The notes below the pieces were generated by a model, which did no database searches, was not told the origin of the DNA, and was given only the letters and a program-made list of their open reading frames with translations. Made by a program: the position numbers and the translations under genes. Shown piece after piece: positions 1-7,321 of a DNA stretch of 45,086 nt. This DNA is from Prevotella sp. (GTDB lineage: Bacteria > Bacteroidota > Bacteroidia > Bacteroidales > Bacteroidaceae), in the NCBI GenBank assembly GCA_017395215.1, contig JAFPVW010000032.1, positions 1 to 45,086 on the forward strand. Reading direction: 5' to 3'. Each line of letters opens with the position of its first letter. Position 1 is the stretch's first letter.

Positions 1-19
1 AGGGAGGGCGGGGGGAGGG
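1..19. repeat. GC-rich palindromic element, edge-truncated copy
   Basis: A run of AGGGAGGGCGGGGGGAGGG lies at the window edge and is read as LPPPS in the aminotransferase frame. It resembles the complete copies at 8801, 10453, 11056, 20604 and 45045, but only part is visible. Confidence 0.5.
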
Positions 20-1184
20 TCTTCTTTATCCGTTCTAATGCTTCTTGTATCTTCTCTTCCTTGGCACACAGCGAGATGCGGATGTAGCGTTCGCCGTTGG
101 AGCCGAAGATGAAGCCGGGGGTGATGAAGACGCGGGCCTCGTGGAGCACGCGCTCCGTCAGGTCCTCGACGTTCTTGATGCTGTCGGATATGCGCCCCCA
201 GAGGAACATGCCCACCTGCTGCGGGTCGTACTTGCAGCCCAGAACGTCCATGATCTGCTCGGCATACTGGCGGCGACGGGCGTAGGTATCGATGTTGAAC
301 TCACGATGCCACTCGCTGCTGTTGCGGTAGGCCTCGGCAGCGGCAAGCTGTATGCCGCGGAAGGTGCCGCTCTCGATGTTCGACTGCACTTTCAGAATCC
401 ACTGAACGAACTGGGCATTCGAGGCACAGAGGCCGACGCGCCAGCCGGGCATGTTGTGGCTCTTCGACATCGAGTTAAACTCGATGCAGCAGTCCTTGGC
501 ACCGGGCACCTGGAGGATGCTCAGGTGCTCCTCGCTGAGGATGAACGAGTAGGGATTGTCGTTGACCACGATGATGCCGTGCTCACGAGCAAAGTTCACC
601 AAACGCTCGTAGGTCTCGCGGCGGGCGCGGCCACCTGTCGGCATGTTGGGATAGTTGGTCCACATCAGTTTCACACGCGAGAGGTCCATCCGCTCCAGTT
701 CGTCGAAGTCGGGCTGCCAGCCGTTGTCCTCACAGAGGTTGTAGTTCACAATCTTCGCACCGAGAATCTTCGAGAGCGACGTGTAAGTGGGATAGCCGGG
801 ATTGGGCACCAGCACCTCGTCGCCGGGATTGACGAAGGCCAGCGTGACGTGGAGGATGCCCTCCTTCGAGCCAATGAGCGGCAGGACCTCGGTCTTAGGG
901 TCGAGGTCGACGTCGTACCAGCGCTTGTAGAATCCGGCCATCGCCTCGCGCAGCTCGGGCGTACCCATCGTGGGCTGGTAGCCGTGAGCTGTTGGGTCGT
1001 GGGCCACCTCGCAGAGCTTTTCTATCGTCTGCGGCGAGGGCGGCATGTCGGGACTGCCAATGGCCAGGCTGATAATGTCCTTGCCCTCGGCATTGAGCTG
1101 TGCCACTTCCTTCAGCTTTCGGCTGAAATAATATTCGCTGACGAGCGACAATCGCTCAGCGGGTTCAATTGGTCTGTTTGCCAT
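1..1184 (-). CDS. Class I/II PLP aminotransferase, probably aromatic amino acid biosynthesis (3' end outside window)
   Basis: A PLP-dependent fold type I aminotransferase that probably makes the final transamination to phenylalanine and/or tyrosine. Translating the minus strand from the ATG at 1184 gives MANRPIEPAERLSLVSEYYF and about 394 residues with no stop before the window edge. Visible family marks are an IGSPDMPPSP substrate loop near the N-terminus, NPGYPTY, a TNYPNMPTGG Asn-Pro motif, and SMSKSHNMPGWRVG, whose Lys241 should bind PLP. The start overlaps the end of pheA by 20 nt, so the two are probably translationally coupled and share the pheA attenuator. The last visible codons fall in a GC-rich repeat (KKTLPPPS), so the C-terminus may be altered by that element. 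The substrate is inferred from the operon; an LL-diaminopimelate-type aminotransferase is an alternative from sequence alone. Confidence 0.85.
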   Translation of the reverse strand, partial: MANRPIEPAERLSLVSEYYFSRKLKEVAQLNAEGKDIISLAIGSPDMPPSPQTIEKLCEVAHDPTAHGYQPTMGTPELREAMAGFYKRWYDVDLDPKTEVLPLIGSKEGILHVTLAFVNPGDEVLVPNPGYPTYTSLSKILGAKIVNYNLCEDNGWQPDFDELERMDLSRVKLMWTNYPNMPTGGRARRETYERLVNFAREHGIIVVNDNPYSFILSEEHLSILQVPGAKDCCIEFNSMSKSHNMPGWRVGLCASNAQFVQWILKVQSNIESGTFRGIQLAAAEAYRNSSEWHREFNIDTYARRRQYAEQIMDVLGCKYDPQQVGMFLWGRISDSIKNVEDLTERVLHEARVFITPGFIFGSNGERYIRISLCAKEEKIQEALERIKKTLPPPS

Positions 1185-2007
1185 CTTTGTATTCTCCTAA
1201 TATCTTTAAGTCCTTGGTCAGTGGAATAATAGCGTCTATCGACTGGCGGTAGCGCGTCAGGTCGTCGTACATCACGTCGACATAGAACAGATACTCCCAC
1301 TCGCGGCCGATGATGGGCAGCGACTGTATCTTCGTCAGGTTGATGTGGTAGAACGACAGGATTGCCAGCACATGTGCCAGCGAGCCCTGCTCGTGGGGCA
1401 GCGAGAAGACGATGCTCGACTTGTTGGCCTCGGTCAGCGGGCGCAGCATGTCGGCCTTGTTGGGGTTTGAGACCACGAGGAAGCGGGTGAAGTTGTGCTT
1501 GTTGTCCTCGATGTGGTCCTCAAGCACCTTCAGTCCGTAGAGCCGTGCGGCCTCTGCATGGCAAATAGCTGCCCAGCCCCGGTGCCCGCCTTCAGCTATC
1601 ATCTTCGCCGAACCGGCCGTATCCTCGGCTTCGACATTCTTCAGCTGCGGGTGCTGGGCCAGAAACTGGCGGCACTGCATCAGAGCCACTGGATGGGAGT
1701 GTACCTCCTGAATGGTGCTCCAGTCGTCGTCGGGCAAGCAGCAGATGCAGTGGGTAATGTGCAGCTTGTGTTCGCCGACAATGGTCGTGCCCGAGTCGCG
1801 CAGCAGTTCGTAGTTATGCAGCAGGCTGCCGGCAATGGTGTTCTCGATGGCCAGCATGCCGATGGCCGTCGGGTCCTGCTTCATGGAAGCAAATACCTGC
1901 TCGAACGTTGAGCAGCAGATGAGCTGTATCTGCTCGCCCTCGTAGTAGAGGTGTGCTGCAATGTCGTGAAACGACCCGATGAGTCCTTGTATGGCTATTC
2001 TCTTCAT
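1165..2007 (-). CDS. pheA: Prephenate dehydratase with ACT domain
   Basis: Converts prephenate to phenylpyruvate in phenylalanine synthesis, in the cytoplasm. The 280-residue product has the normal length of a monofunctional dehydratase. The N-terminal two thirds is the PDT domain (IENTIAGSL near 54-62, and NKHNFTRF with catalytic Thr174 of the TRF motif). The C-terminal ACT domain starts near 190 (VFSLPHEQGSLAHVLAIL). The usual Phe-binding motifs GALV and ESRP appear here as GSLA and QSLP, which may change feedback inhibition. The start at 2007 follows a terminator-like hairpin by 14 nt. A leader peptide and promoter upstream indicate attenuation control. The gene overlaps the downstream aminotransferase by 20 nt. 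Confidence 0.95.
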   Translation of the reverse strand: MKRIAIQGLIGSFHDIAAHLYYEGEQIQLICCSTFEQVFASMKQDPTAIGMLAIENTIAGSLLHNYELLRDSGTTIVGEHKLHITHCICCLPDDDWSTIQEVHSHPVALMQCRQFLAQHPQLKNVEAEDTAGSAKMIAEGGHRGWAAICHAEAARLYGLKVLEDHIEDNKHNFTRFLVVSNPNKADMLRPLTEANKSSIVFSLPHEQGSLAHVLAILSFYHINLTKIQSLPIIGREWEYLFYVDVMYDDLTRYRQSIDAIIPLTKDLKILGEYKDGKQTN

Positions 2008-2021
2008 CTCGTTGTTGTATT

Positions 2022-2055
2022 AAAAATCCCGCTTTCACTGGTATGTGAAGCGGGA
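2022..2055 (-). terminator. Intrinsic terminator in the pheA leader (attenuator, 3:4 hairpin)
   Basis: On the minus strand TCCCGCTTCAC (2055-2045) pairs with GTGAAAGCGGGA (2038-2027) with one bulged A and a six-base loop. TTTTT (2026-2022) follows directly. It lies between the leader peptide stop and the pheA start, so it can end transcription before pheA. Confidence 0.88.
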
Positions 2056-2106
2056 CTTTGTATTGTTTTCATTCGTTGAAACCTATACGCGACTTACCGC
2101 TTCACA
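2044..2106 (-). promoter_or_regulatory. Antiterminator pairing of the pheA attenuator (2:3)
   Basis: TGTGAAGCGG at 2106-2097, inside leader codons 19-22, is the exact complement of CCGCTTCACA at 2053-2044, the 5' arm of the terminator. The two structures exclude each other. A ribosome stalled in the Tyr/Phe run (codons 7-15) leaves the upstream segment free, so the antiterminator can form. A ribosome reaching the stop codon would cover it and let the terminator form. Confidence 0.82.
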
Positions 2107-2160
2107 AGTACTTGCAAAGTAAAAGTAATAGCCGTAAAAGTATGCGTTGTGATTCAACAT
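2083..2160 (-). CDS. Tyr/Phe-rich leader peptide of the pheA operon
   Basis: A 25-codon reading frame runs from ATG at 2160 to TAG at 2085-2083. Codons 6-16 read AYFYGYYFYFA: five Tyr and three Phe with a single Gly between them. It begins 27 nt after the promoter -7 box, with a purine-rich AAAGAGAGAAGACAA just before the ATG. Its position, composition and the overlap of its 3' part with the antiterminator strand fit a transcription attenuation leader that senses charged tRNA-Tyr and tRNA-Phe. It is shorter than most gene callers report. Use of both amino acids fits the Bacteroidales operon layout, in which pheA and an aminotransferase are commonly followed by genes of shared chorismate and Tyr synthesis (those genes lie outside this window). 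Confidence 0.87.
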   Translation of the reverse strand: MLNHNAYFYGYYFYFASTCEAVSRV

Positions 2161-2187
2161 TTGTCTTCTCTCTTTTAGTTTCGGGTG

Positions 2188-2219
2188 CAAAAGTAACACT
2201 TTTCCGCGAATCCCACAAA
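2188..2219 (-). promoter_or_regulatory. Bacteroidetes-type promoter of the pheA operon
   Basis: On the minus strand TTTG (2219-2216) is separated by exactly 20 nt from TACTTTTG (2195-2188), matching the TTTG / TAnnTTTG consensus of the Bacteroidetes primary sigma factor. It lies just upstream of the leader peptide and after the stop of the dehydrogenase gene. Confidence 0.82.
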
Positions 2220-2253
2220 TATTTTGCAAGAAATTTTCGTTTTTCGCTTACAT

Positions 2254-3276
2254 TTACGCGAACTCAACGAGTATGCGGAACACGCGGCCCGGATTCTCGC
2301 TCCACCAGCGCATGGTGTCGAGGGCCTCCTCGGGCTTGACGACGCGGGTAATCAGGTCGTCGACGGGACAAGTGCCAAGCTCCAGATAGCGGATAACGGC
2401 CCGGAAGTCTGAGGGCATGGCATTGCGCGAACCGCGGATGTCGAGCTCCTTCTGCACGAAATACTTCGTCTGCAGCGACACCTCTGACTTCGCATAACCG
2501 ATGCAGGCCACACGACCGGTGAAGGCCACCTCGTTGACAGCCATCTGATAGGTAGGCACACTACCCACGGCCTCGATGACCACGTCGGGACCGAAGCCGC
2601 CGGTTATCTCCTGCAGCCGCTGGTGAACATCCTCGGTCTTCGTGTTGACGGCATAGGCAGCGCCCATCTTCTTGGCCAGGGCCAGCTTCTCGTCGTCGAT
2701 GTCGGCGGCAATGACGGTGGCACCGCGCAGGGCGGAGCGTACGATGGCACCCATGCCCACCATGCCGCAGCCGATGACCATCACCACGTCGATGTCGGTC
2801 ACCTGCGCACGGCTGACGGCGTGGAAGCCCACGCTCATCGGCTCGACGAGGGCCGTCACTTTCGGCGTGAGACTGCCGGCCGGAATGATTTTCTCCCAGG
2901 GCAGCACGATGTACTCCTTCATGGCACCGTTGCGCTGTACGCCGAGCGTCTCGTTGTGCTCACAGGCATTGACGCGCTGGTTGCGGCACGAGGCGCACTT
3001 GCCGCAGTTGGTATAGGGATTGCAGGTGACCACCATTCCCGGCTTCAGGTTCTCGGGCACACCGGCGCCCACCGACTCGATGACGGCACCCACCTCATGG
3101 CCGGGGATGACGGGATTCAGGGCCATCGTGTTGCGGCCCATAAAGGTGTTGATGTCCGAGCCGCAGAAGCCTACGTATTGGAGCTTCAGCAGCACTTCGC
3201 CCTGACCGGGAGCCTGGGGCATATCCATTTCAATGACATTCAGTTCTTGGTTGTGTGTAATCTGTATTGCTTTCAT
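2254..3276 (-). CDS. Zinc-dependent medium-chain alcohol/polyol dehydrogenase of the fucose cluster
   Basis: A 340-residue NAD(P)-dependent dehydrogenase of the sorbitol/threonine dehydrogenase type. Catalytic zinc residues are Cys38 (GFCGSD) and His60-Glu61 (GHE). Structural zinc cysteines are Cys91, 94, 97 and 105 (CGKCASC, NAC). A Rossmann motif IGCGMVGMG lies near 167-175, followed by AADIDDEK, whose Asp suggests NAD. It is the last gene of the permease / aldo-keto reductase / amidohydrolase run and overlaps the amidohydrolase by 4 nt (ATGA). The context suggests a redox step on L-fucose or a downstream keto-deoxy sugar acid, but the exact substrate cannot be read from the sequence. Lactaldehyde or another polyol is also possible. 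Confidence 0.88.
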   Translation of the reverse strand: MKAIQITHNQELNVIEMDMPQAPGQGEVLLKLQYVGFCGSDINTFMGRNTMALNPVIPGHEVGAVIESVGAGVPENLKPGMVVTCNPYTNCGKCASCRNQRVNACEHNETLGVQRNGAMKEYIVLPWEKIIPAGSLTPKVTALVEPMSVGFHAVSRAQVTDIDVVMVIGCGMVGMGAIVRSALRGATVIAADIDDEKLALAKKMGAAYAVNTKTEDVHQRLQEITGGFGPDVVIEAVGSVPTYQMAVNEVAFTGRVACIGYAKSEVSLQTKYFVQKELDIRGSRNAMPSDFRAVIRYLELGTCPVDDLITRVVKPEEALDTMRWWSENPGRVFRILVEFA

Positions 3277-4163
3277 TCTGACATATTTTTTATATAAGGT
3301 AGTTCTGGAAGATTCTTGAAACCGTAGAAGCGCTGGGCATTGCCGCCAAGGAACTGCGCCTTCTCATCGGCAGTCAGTTCCGCAGACTTCTCGACGAAGT
3401 CGTAGGACATACGGTAGGTGATGGCGGTGATGGTGCGCGGATAGTCCGAGCCCCACATCAGACGGTCCATGCCCACCCACTCGGCAGCCTCGCGTATACG
3501 GCGGATAGCCGTGGGGAACGGATAGAACTCTGGGTTATAAAGCCAGGTAATGCCGCCCGACTCTATCATCACGTTCTCACCTTTACGAGCCAAAAGCACC
3601 TGACTGCGGAACGAGGCTGTCGTCGGCATACCGAAGTGGCCGATGGCCACGCGCAGCCGTGGGCACTCCTCGATGACCTCGCCCATCTGGGCTATCTGCG
3701 CTTCGTCGTCGCCCAAGCACATCGAGAGCACCATGTCGTGCTGCTCCATCAGCTTGAACACGGGCATCAGCGTCTGCAACGGCTCGTGCATACGATGACC
3801 GGGGAAGGCGATGCCGCGCAGACCAGCGTCGATGACTGCCTGCGCCTCGGCGACATTCCACGCCATGCCCATACACAAAAAGCGGTCGGGGTATTGCCGC
3901 TGCACTTCGGCCAAGTACTCGTTCTGACAACCGTCAATCACTTCCTGAACGACAACGGCTGCCGCCACCTGGGCGTAGTTCATGTTCGACAGGAACACCT
4001 CGGCAGTGTTCCGGCCGTCAATCATAAATGGCGGCAGCATCTGCACCTCTTCGTCCATGAAGATGCTGCGGCCGTTCTTTAGCGAAAGTATCCGCTTCCC
4101 GTCAACCGTCGTGTCCTGGTGCAGCCACAGGTGGCTGTGTGCGTCGATTATGAGTTTGCCCAT
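3273..4163 (-). CDS. COG3618-type amidohydrolase, likely L-fucono-lactone hydrolase
   Basis: A 296-residue metal-dependent hydrolase of the amidohydrolase superfamily, probably cytoplasmic. The N-terminal HxH metal motif is in IDAHSHLW (His9, His11). GHFG lies near 173 and the conserved late aspartate is Asp240 in WGSDYPR. COG3618 members include lactonases that open L-fucono-1,5-lactone or L-rhamnono-lactone. Here the enzyme sits between an aldo-keto reductase that could make the lactone (16 nt overlap) and a zinc dehydrogenase (4 nt overlap), downstream of a FucP permease, so fuconolactone hydrolysis is the most economical reading. The family is certain; the substrate is inferred from the neighbours. 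Confidence 0.85.
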   Translation of the reverse strand: MGKLIIDAHSHLWLHQDTTVDGKRILSLKNGRSIFMDEEVQMLPPFMIDGRNTAEVFLSNMNYAQVAAAVVVQEVIDGCQNEYLAEVQRQYPDRFLCMGMAWNVAEAQAVIDAGLRGIAFPGHRMHEPLQTLMPVFKLMEQHDMVLSMCLGDDEAQIAQMGEVIEECPRLRVAIGHFGMPTTASFRSQVLLARKGENVMIESGGITWLYNPEFYPFPTAIRRIREAAEWVGMDRLMWGSDYPRTITAITYRMSYDFVEKSAELTADEKAQFLGGNAQRFYGFKNLPELPYIKNMSE

Positions 4164-5098
4164 GTCACACGCTGCTGATTACCGATAATCTCCTTGACTT
4201 CGGCCACCAGGGTCCAGTCCGGCTCCTCGCTGGCCCACGCAATGTTGCGGCGCACGTTGTCGGGATTGGCCGACGAGAAGAGCGTCGAGGCAATGCGCGG
4301 ATTGCTCACCGAATACTGTACGGCAAGCTGCTCTATCGGGTAGCCCTTCTCGCTGCATAAGGCGGCAGCCCGCTGACAGGCCTCCACCAACGGCTTCGGA
4401 GCCGGATGCCAGGCTGGCACGCCGCGCTGACTGAGCAGGCCCATCGACAGCGGCGAGGCGTTGACCACGCCAATGCCGTTTGCCTCGAAGAAGTCCAGAT
4501 AGTCAGTCAGGGCATCGTCGTTCAGCGTATAGTGGCAGAAGTTCAGGACGCTCTCCACGACGCCCTTTTCTGAATGCTCAATCACCCACTTCAGGTTCTC
4601 AAGCTGCAGGTCGGTGATGCCCACATGGCCCACCACGCCCTTATCGCGCAGCTCAACCAGTGCGGGCAGCGTTTCGTCGACCACCTTTTGGAGTCCGCCG
4701 GGCAGGGCAGCCTGAAACTCAATGTCGTGGACGTTGATCAGGTCGATAAAGTCGATGCCCAATCGCTCCATACTCTCATAGACGCTGTCGGTGACGCGCT
4801 TGGCCGAGTAGTCCCACGTGTTGACGCCGTCCTTGCCGTAGCGGCCCACCTTCGTGCTTAGGTAGTACTTGTCGCGCGGGATGTTCTTCAACGCCTTGCC
4901 CAATACTGTCTCGGCCTTATAGTGGCCGTAGTAGGGACTGACGTCGATAAAGTTAATACCGCCCTCGATGGCCGCCTCCACGGCCTCGAAACTTTCTTTC
5001 TCATTGGTTTCCCGGAACACGCTGCCTAACGACGAGGCACCGAAGCTCAGGTGGGAAATTTTCATTCCCGTCTTTCCAAGTTCTGTGTAACGCAACAT
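4148..5098 (-). CDS. Aldo-keto reductase, likely L-fucose (D-threo-aldose) 1-dehydrogenase
   Basis: A 316-residue TIM-barrel oxidoreductase. The catalytic tetrad is visible as Asp52 (FIDVSPYYG), Tyr57, Lys83 (STKVGRYG) and His124 (INVHDIEF). The sequence resembles the L-galactose dehydrogenase / D-threo-aldose 1-dehydrogenase branch, which oxidises C1 of L-galactose or L-fucose to the lactone. It follows the fucP gene by 15 nt and overlaps the amidohydrolase gene by 16 nt, so it would supply that enzyme's lactone. Members of this branch use NAD or NADP; the sequence does not decide. Family assignment is firm, and fucose specificity rests on context. Confidence 0.87.
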   Translation of the reverse strand: MLRYTELGKTGMKISHLSFGASSLGSVFRETNEKESFEAVEAAIEGGINFIDVSPYYGHYKAETVLGKALKNIPRDKYYLSTKVGRYGKDGVNTWDYSAKRVTDSVYESMERLGIDFIDLINVHDIEFQAALPGGLQKVVDETLPALVELRDKGVVGHVGITDLQLENLKWVIEHSEKGVVESVLNFCHYTLNDDALTDYLDFFEANGIGVVNASPLSMGLLSQRGVPAWHPAPKPLVEACQRAAALCSEKGYPIEQLAVQYSVSNPRIASTLFSSANPDNVRRNIAWASEEPDWTLVAEVKEIIGNQQRVTWANS

Positions 5099-5100
5099 TA

Positions 5101-5134
5101 TATTTACGATTTACTATTTACGATTCTCGATTCT
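5101..5134. repeat. AT-rich TTTACGATT word repeat between fucP and the aldo-keto reductase
   Basis: Three imperfect words (TTTACGATT, TTTACGATTCTCGATTCT) fill the whole intergenic gap. They also encode the last residues of the permease (RIENRK and stop). The same words on the other strand follow the fucosidase at 8960-9007. Confidence 0.6.
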
Positions 5135-6424
5135 CACATACGAGCGGTAGCCATAGGCAATGATAAGGAGGAAGCAGACCAGCGGCAGCACGAACGACAC
5201 GTTGACGGCGGGGTGGCCCATGATGGTGTGCTGGTCGATGATCAGGCCCTGCAACGGTGGCATCAGCGCGCCGCCGACGATGGCCATCACGAGGAAGGCT
5301 GCACCGAGGGTGGTGTCCTGAGAGTCGACGTCCTCAAGGGCAATACCGTAGATGGTGGGGAACATCAGCGACATGAAGAAGCTGATGCCTACCAGACAGT
5401 AAAGTCCGAACATGCCCACGAAGCAGATGGCGCCCAACGAGCAGACGGCGGCGCCGCAGCCGAAAATGGCCAGCAGGCGGCGCGAGTTGACGTACTTCAT
5501 CAGGAACGTCGAGATGAAGCGACTGCAGAGGAAGAGCGACATGGCCACGATGTTATACATCTGGGCTGTGGCCTTGTTGATGCCTAAGTTGTCGGCATAC
5601 TGGATGATGAACGTCCAGGTCATAATCTGTGCGGCCACGTAGAACATCTGTGCAAGCACGCCCTCGCGGTAGATAGTGTTGTGCCACAGGTTGCTCAGCG
5701 TCTGACTGGTGGTGTGCGTGTGGCCCTGGGCCTTCTGCTCCTCGCTCTGCGTCTTGGGCATCTTGGTCAGGGCAATGATGATGAACACGGCCACGACAAC
5801 CAGTCCGATGGCCACGTAGGGATTGCGGATGACGGCCAGGTCGTGAACGCGGATGTCGGCCTTCTCAGCCTCCGAGAGTGCTCCGAAGATAATCTGTCCG
5901 GCAGCGTCGCGGCGGTCGCTGATGAGCTGCGGCAGCACGATGAGCGAAGCCACGCTCATGCCACAGAGCGAACCCATCGGGTTGAAGGCCTGCGCCAGGT
6001 TCAGGCGCCGCGTACTGGTCTCCTTGGCTCCCAGCGACAGGATGAAGGGATTGGCCGTGGTCTCGAGGAAGGCCAGTCCGAACGTCAGGATGTAGAGCGA
6101 CACGCAGAAGAACGCGAAGCTCTCGTTTGCGGCAGCGGGGATAAACAGGAAGGCGCCGACGGCGTAGAGTCCCAGTCCCAACAGGATGCCGCTCTTATAG
6201 CTGTAGCGGCGTATGAACAGGGCAGCAGGTATGGCCATCGTGGCATAGCCGCCGTAGAAGGCGAACTGCACCATCGATGCCTTGGCGGCCGTCAGCTCCA
6301 TCAGTGTCTGGAAGGCGGCCACCATCGGGTTGGTGATGTCGTTGGCAAAGCCCCACAGGGCAAACAGCGACGTGACGAGAACGAACGTCAACAGGTACTT
6401 CTTCTCAATGAGTTTTGCTTTCAT
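5114..6424 (-). CDS. fucP: L-fucose:proton symporter, MFS family
   Basis: A 436-residue inner-membrane transporter with about 12 hydrophobic segments. It shows the FucP/GluP-type N-terminus FALWGFANDITNPMV and the ETTANPFILSLG segment, which carry acidic residues corresponding to those used in proton-coupled fucose transport in the family. It would bring in L-fucose released by the fucosidase encoded at 7322-8959. It heads the catabolic run on the minus strand. I found no good TTTG/TAnnTTTG promoter in the 79 nt before it (6425-6503), so read-through from the toxin-antitoxin pair or an unrecognised promoter is possible. The final codons lie in a simple repeat. Other sugars of the GluP group cannot be excluded. 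Confidence 0.88.
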   Translation of the reverse strand: MKAKLIEKKYLLTFVLVTSLFALWGFANDITNPMVAAFQTLMELTAAKASMVQFAFYGGYATMAIPAALFIRRYSYKSGILLGLGLYAVGAFLFIPAAANESFAFFCVSLYILTFGLAFLETTANPFILSLGAKETSTRRLNLAQAFNPMGSLCGMSVASLIVLPQLISDRRDAAGQIIFGALSEAEKADIRVHDLAVIRNPYVAIGLVVVAVFIIIALTKMPKTQSEEQKAQGHTHTTSQTLSNLWHNTIYREGVLAQMFYVAAQIMTWTFIIQYADNLGINKATAQMYNIVAMSLFLCSRFISTFLMKYVNSRRLLAIFGCGAAVCSLGAICFVGMFGLYCLVGISFFMSLMFPTIYGIALEDVDSQDTTLGAAFLVMAIVGGALMPPLQGLIIDQHTIMGHPAVNVSFVLPLVCFLLIIAYGYRSYVRIENRK

Positions 6425-6503
6425 CGTTTTATGGTTTTGTTTGGTTTATGGATAACTCTACTTTGGAAAGGTTGCTGTATGGTATGAAGTTTAGAATCTT
6501 GTG

Positions 6504-6824
6504 TCACCTGATTCTTTTTGCAAGTGCAGATGGTTCGCGTCTTGTGTCCCAGATATCGGCAACGTGTACTGTGTCGGAGCTCTTAGAGTAATAGTATATC
6601 AGTTTTAATCGACCAACAATGTGGCGAGCACGGTATAACTTCTTCCTGTCTTTCAGCAGGGGCTCTGGGAAACCCGCCTCCGGAAACTTCATGAGGTCAT
6701 CGTTAATAAGTGCAACTTTGGTCGTGAACTTATTGGCCGTTGTCTCTCCGAATTCAAGGAATCCCTTGACGAGATATCTGTAGAGTTCATTCTCTGCCCG
6801 CTTCTGCCATTTCACTTGAGCCAT
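6504..6824 (-). CDS. ParE/RelE-superfamily toxin
   Basis: A 106-residue basic protein with the ParE/RelE layout: an N-terminal helix (VKWQKRAENELYRYL), a central pair of helices, KLYRARHIVGRLKLIYYY strands, and a final DTVHVADIWDTRREP strand. ParE-type toxins poison gyrase, and RelE-type toxins cut ribosomal mRNA. Which applies here cannot be decided. The gene overlaps the upstream putative antitoxin gene by 13 nt, the usual arrangement of a type II toxin-antitoxin pair. Confidence 0.82.
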   Translation of the reverse strand: MAQVKWQKRAENELYRYLVKGFLEFGETTANKFTTKVALINDDLMKFPEAGFPEPLLKDRKKLYRARHIVGRLKLIYYYSKSSDTVHVADIWDTRREPSALAKRIR

Positions 6825-7141
6825 AGCAGCTGTTGCTTAAATCCTGCCATCATTTCTTCGAAAGTCTTCCCCTCGCCTCGGTCCATCTCTTCCTCTGCCT
6901 CGTCAATCCGGGCATTGAGTTCATCTATAGTATAAGGCTGACAGTCGTCATTGAGTTCACCAAAAACTCCGACATCAAGTTCATCGGTAGCATAAATGTA
7001 TCGGATCAGGCAAGCCTTGTCGTTATGGCTAAGGTCACGAACCTGACTGAGAAGTCCACTGCCCCGCAGACTTTCGCTCATGCCTGATGTAAGAGACGAC
7101 GCAGGCTCACAAACGGCATCATTATGTAAATTGTCTTCCAT
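6812..7141 (-). CDS. Putative antitoxin of the ParE/RelE-like pair
   Basis: A 109-residue acidic protein upstream of and overlapping the toxin gene. The C-terminal third (TIDELNARIDEAEEEMDRGEGKTFEEMM, about 70-98) resembles the amphipathic toxin-wrapping tail of Bacteroidales ParD-like antitoxins. The N-terminal part (1-40) shows no helix-turn-helix or ribbon-helix-helix that I can recognise, so DNA binding is uncertain. A promoter with perfect consensus spacing lies 20 nt before the start. The call rests mainly on gene order, overlap and the tail. Confidence 0.7.
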   Translation of the reverse strand: MEDNLHNDAVCEPASSLTSGMSESLRGSGLLSQVRDLSHNDKACLIRYIYATDELDVGVFGELNDDCQPYTIDELNARIDEAEEEMDRGEGKTFEEMMAGFKQQLLWLK

Positions 7142-7160
7142 TCTTTCTGCTGTAGTGCTG

Positions 7161-7191
7161 CAAAATTAGTTGTTTTTTCTTAAATGCCAAA
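7161..7191 (-). promoter_or_regulatory. Promoter of the toxin-antitoxin operon
   Basis: On the minus strand TTTG (7191-7188), 19 nt, then TAATTTTG (7168-7161), close to the Bacteroidetes consensus and about 20 nt before the antitoxin ATG at 7141. Confidence 0.75.
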
Positions 7192-7282
7192 ACTTTTCAC
7201 CGTTTTTTTTGTTTTGCAGGCCTTTTATTCCCCCTGCCAAACAATAAACATTGTCTGTATAAAGACTTTTTTGATGAATTGC

Positions 7283-7312
7283 TTTGAATATACAGAAAAA
7301 TGAGTAACTTTG
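7283..7312 (+). promoter_or_regulatory. Promoter of the alpha-L-fucosidase gene
   Basis: TTTG (7283-7286), 18 nt, TAACTTTG (7305-7312). The -7 box ends only 9 nt before the ATG at 7322, so the transcript should be leaderless or nearly so. Confidence 0.72.
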
Positions 7313-7321
7313 CAGCGTATT

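Noticed and set aside
45-1229. Long plus-strand open frame (394 codons)
   Set aside because: It mirrors the aminotransferase gene codon for codon on the opposite strand; the minus-strand product has clear PLP enzyme motifs.
7310-7321. Upstream TTG start for the fucosidase
   Set aside because: It lies within the -7 promoter box; the signal peptide begins at ATG 7322. The same logic rejects TTG 34895 for the AraC gene.
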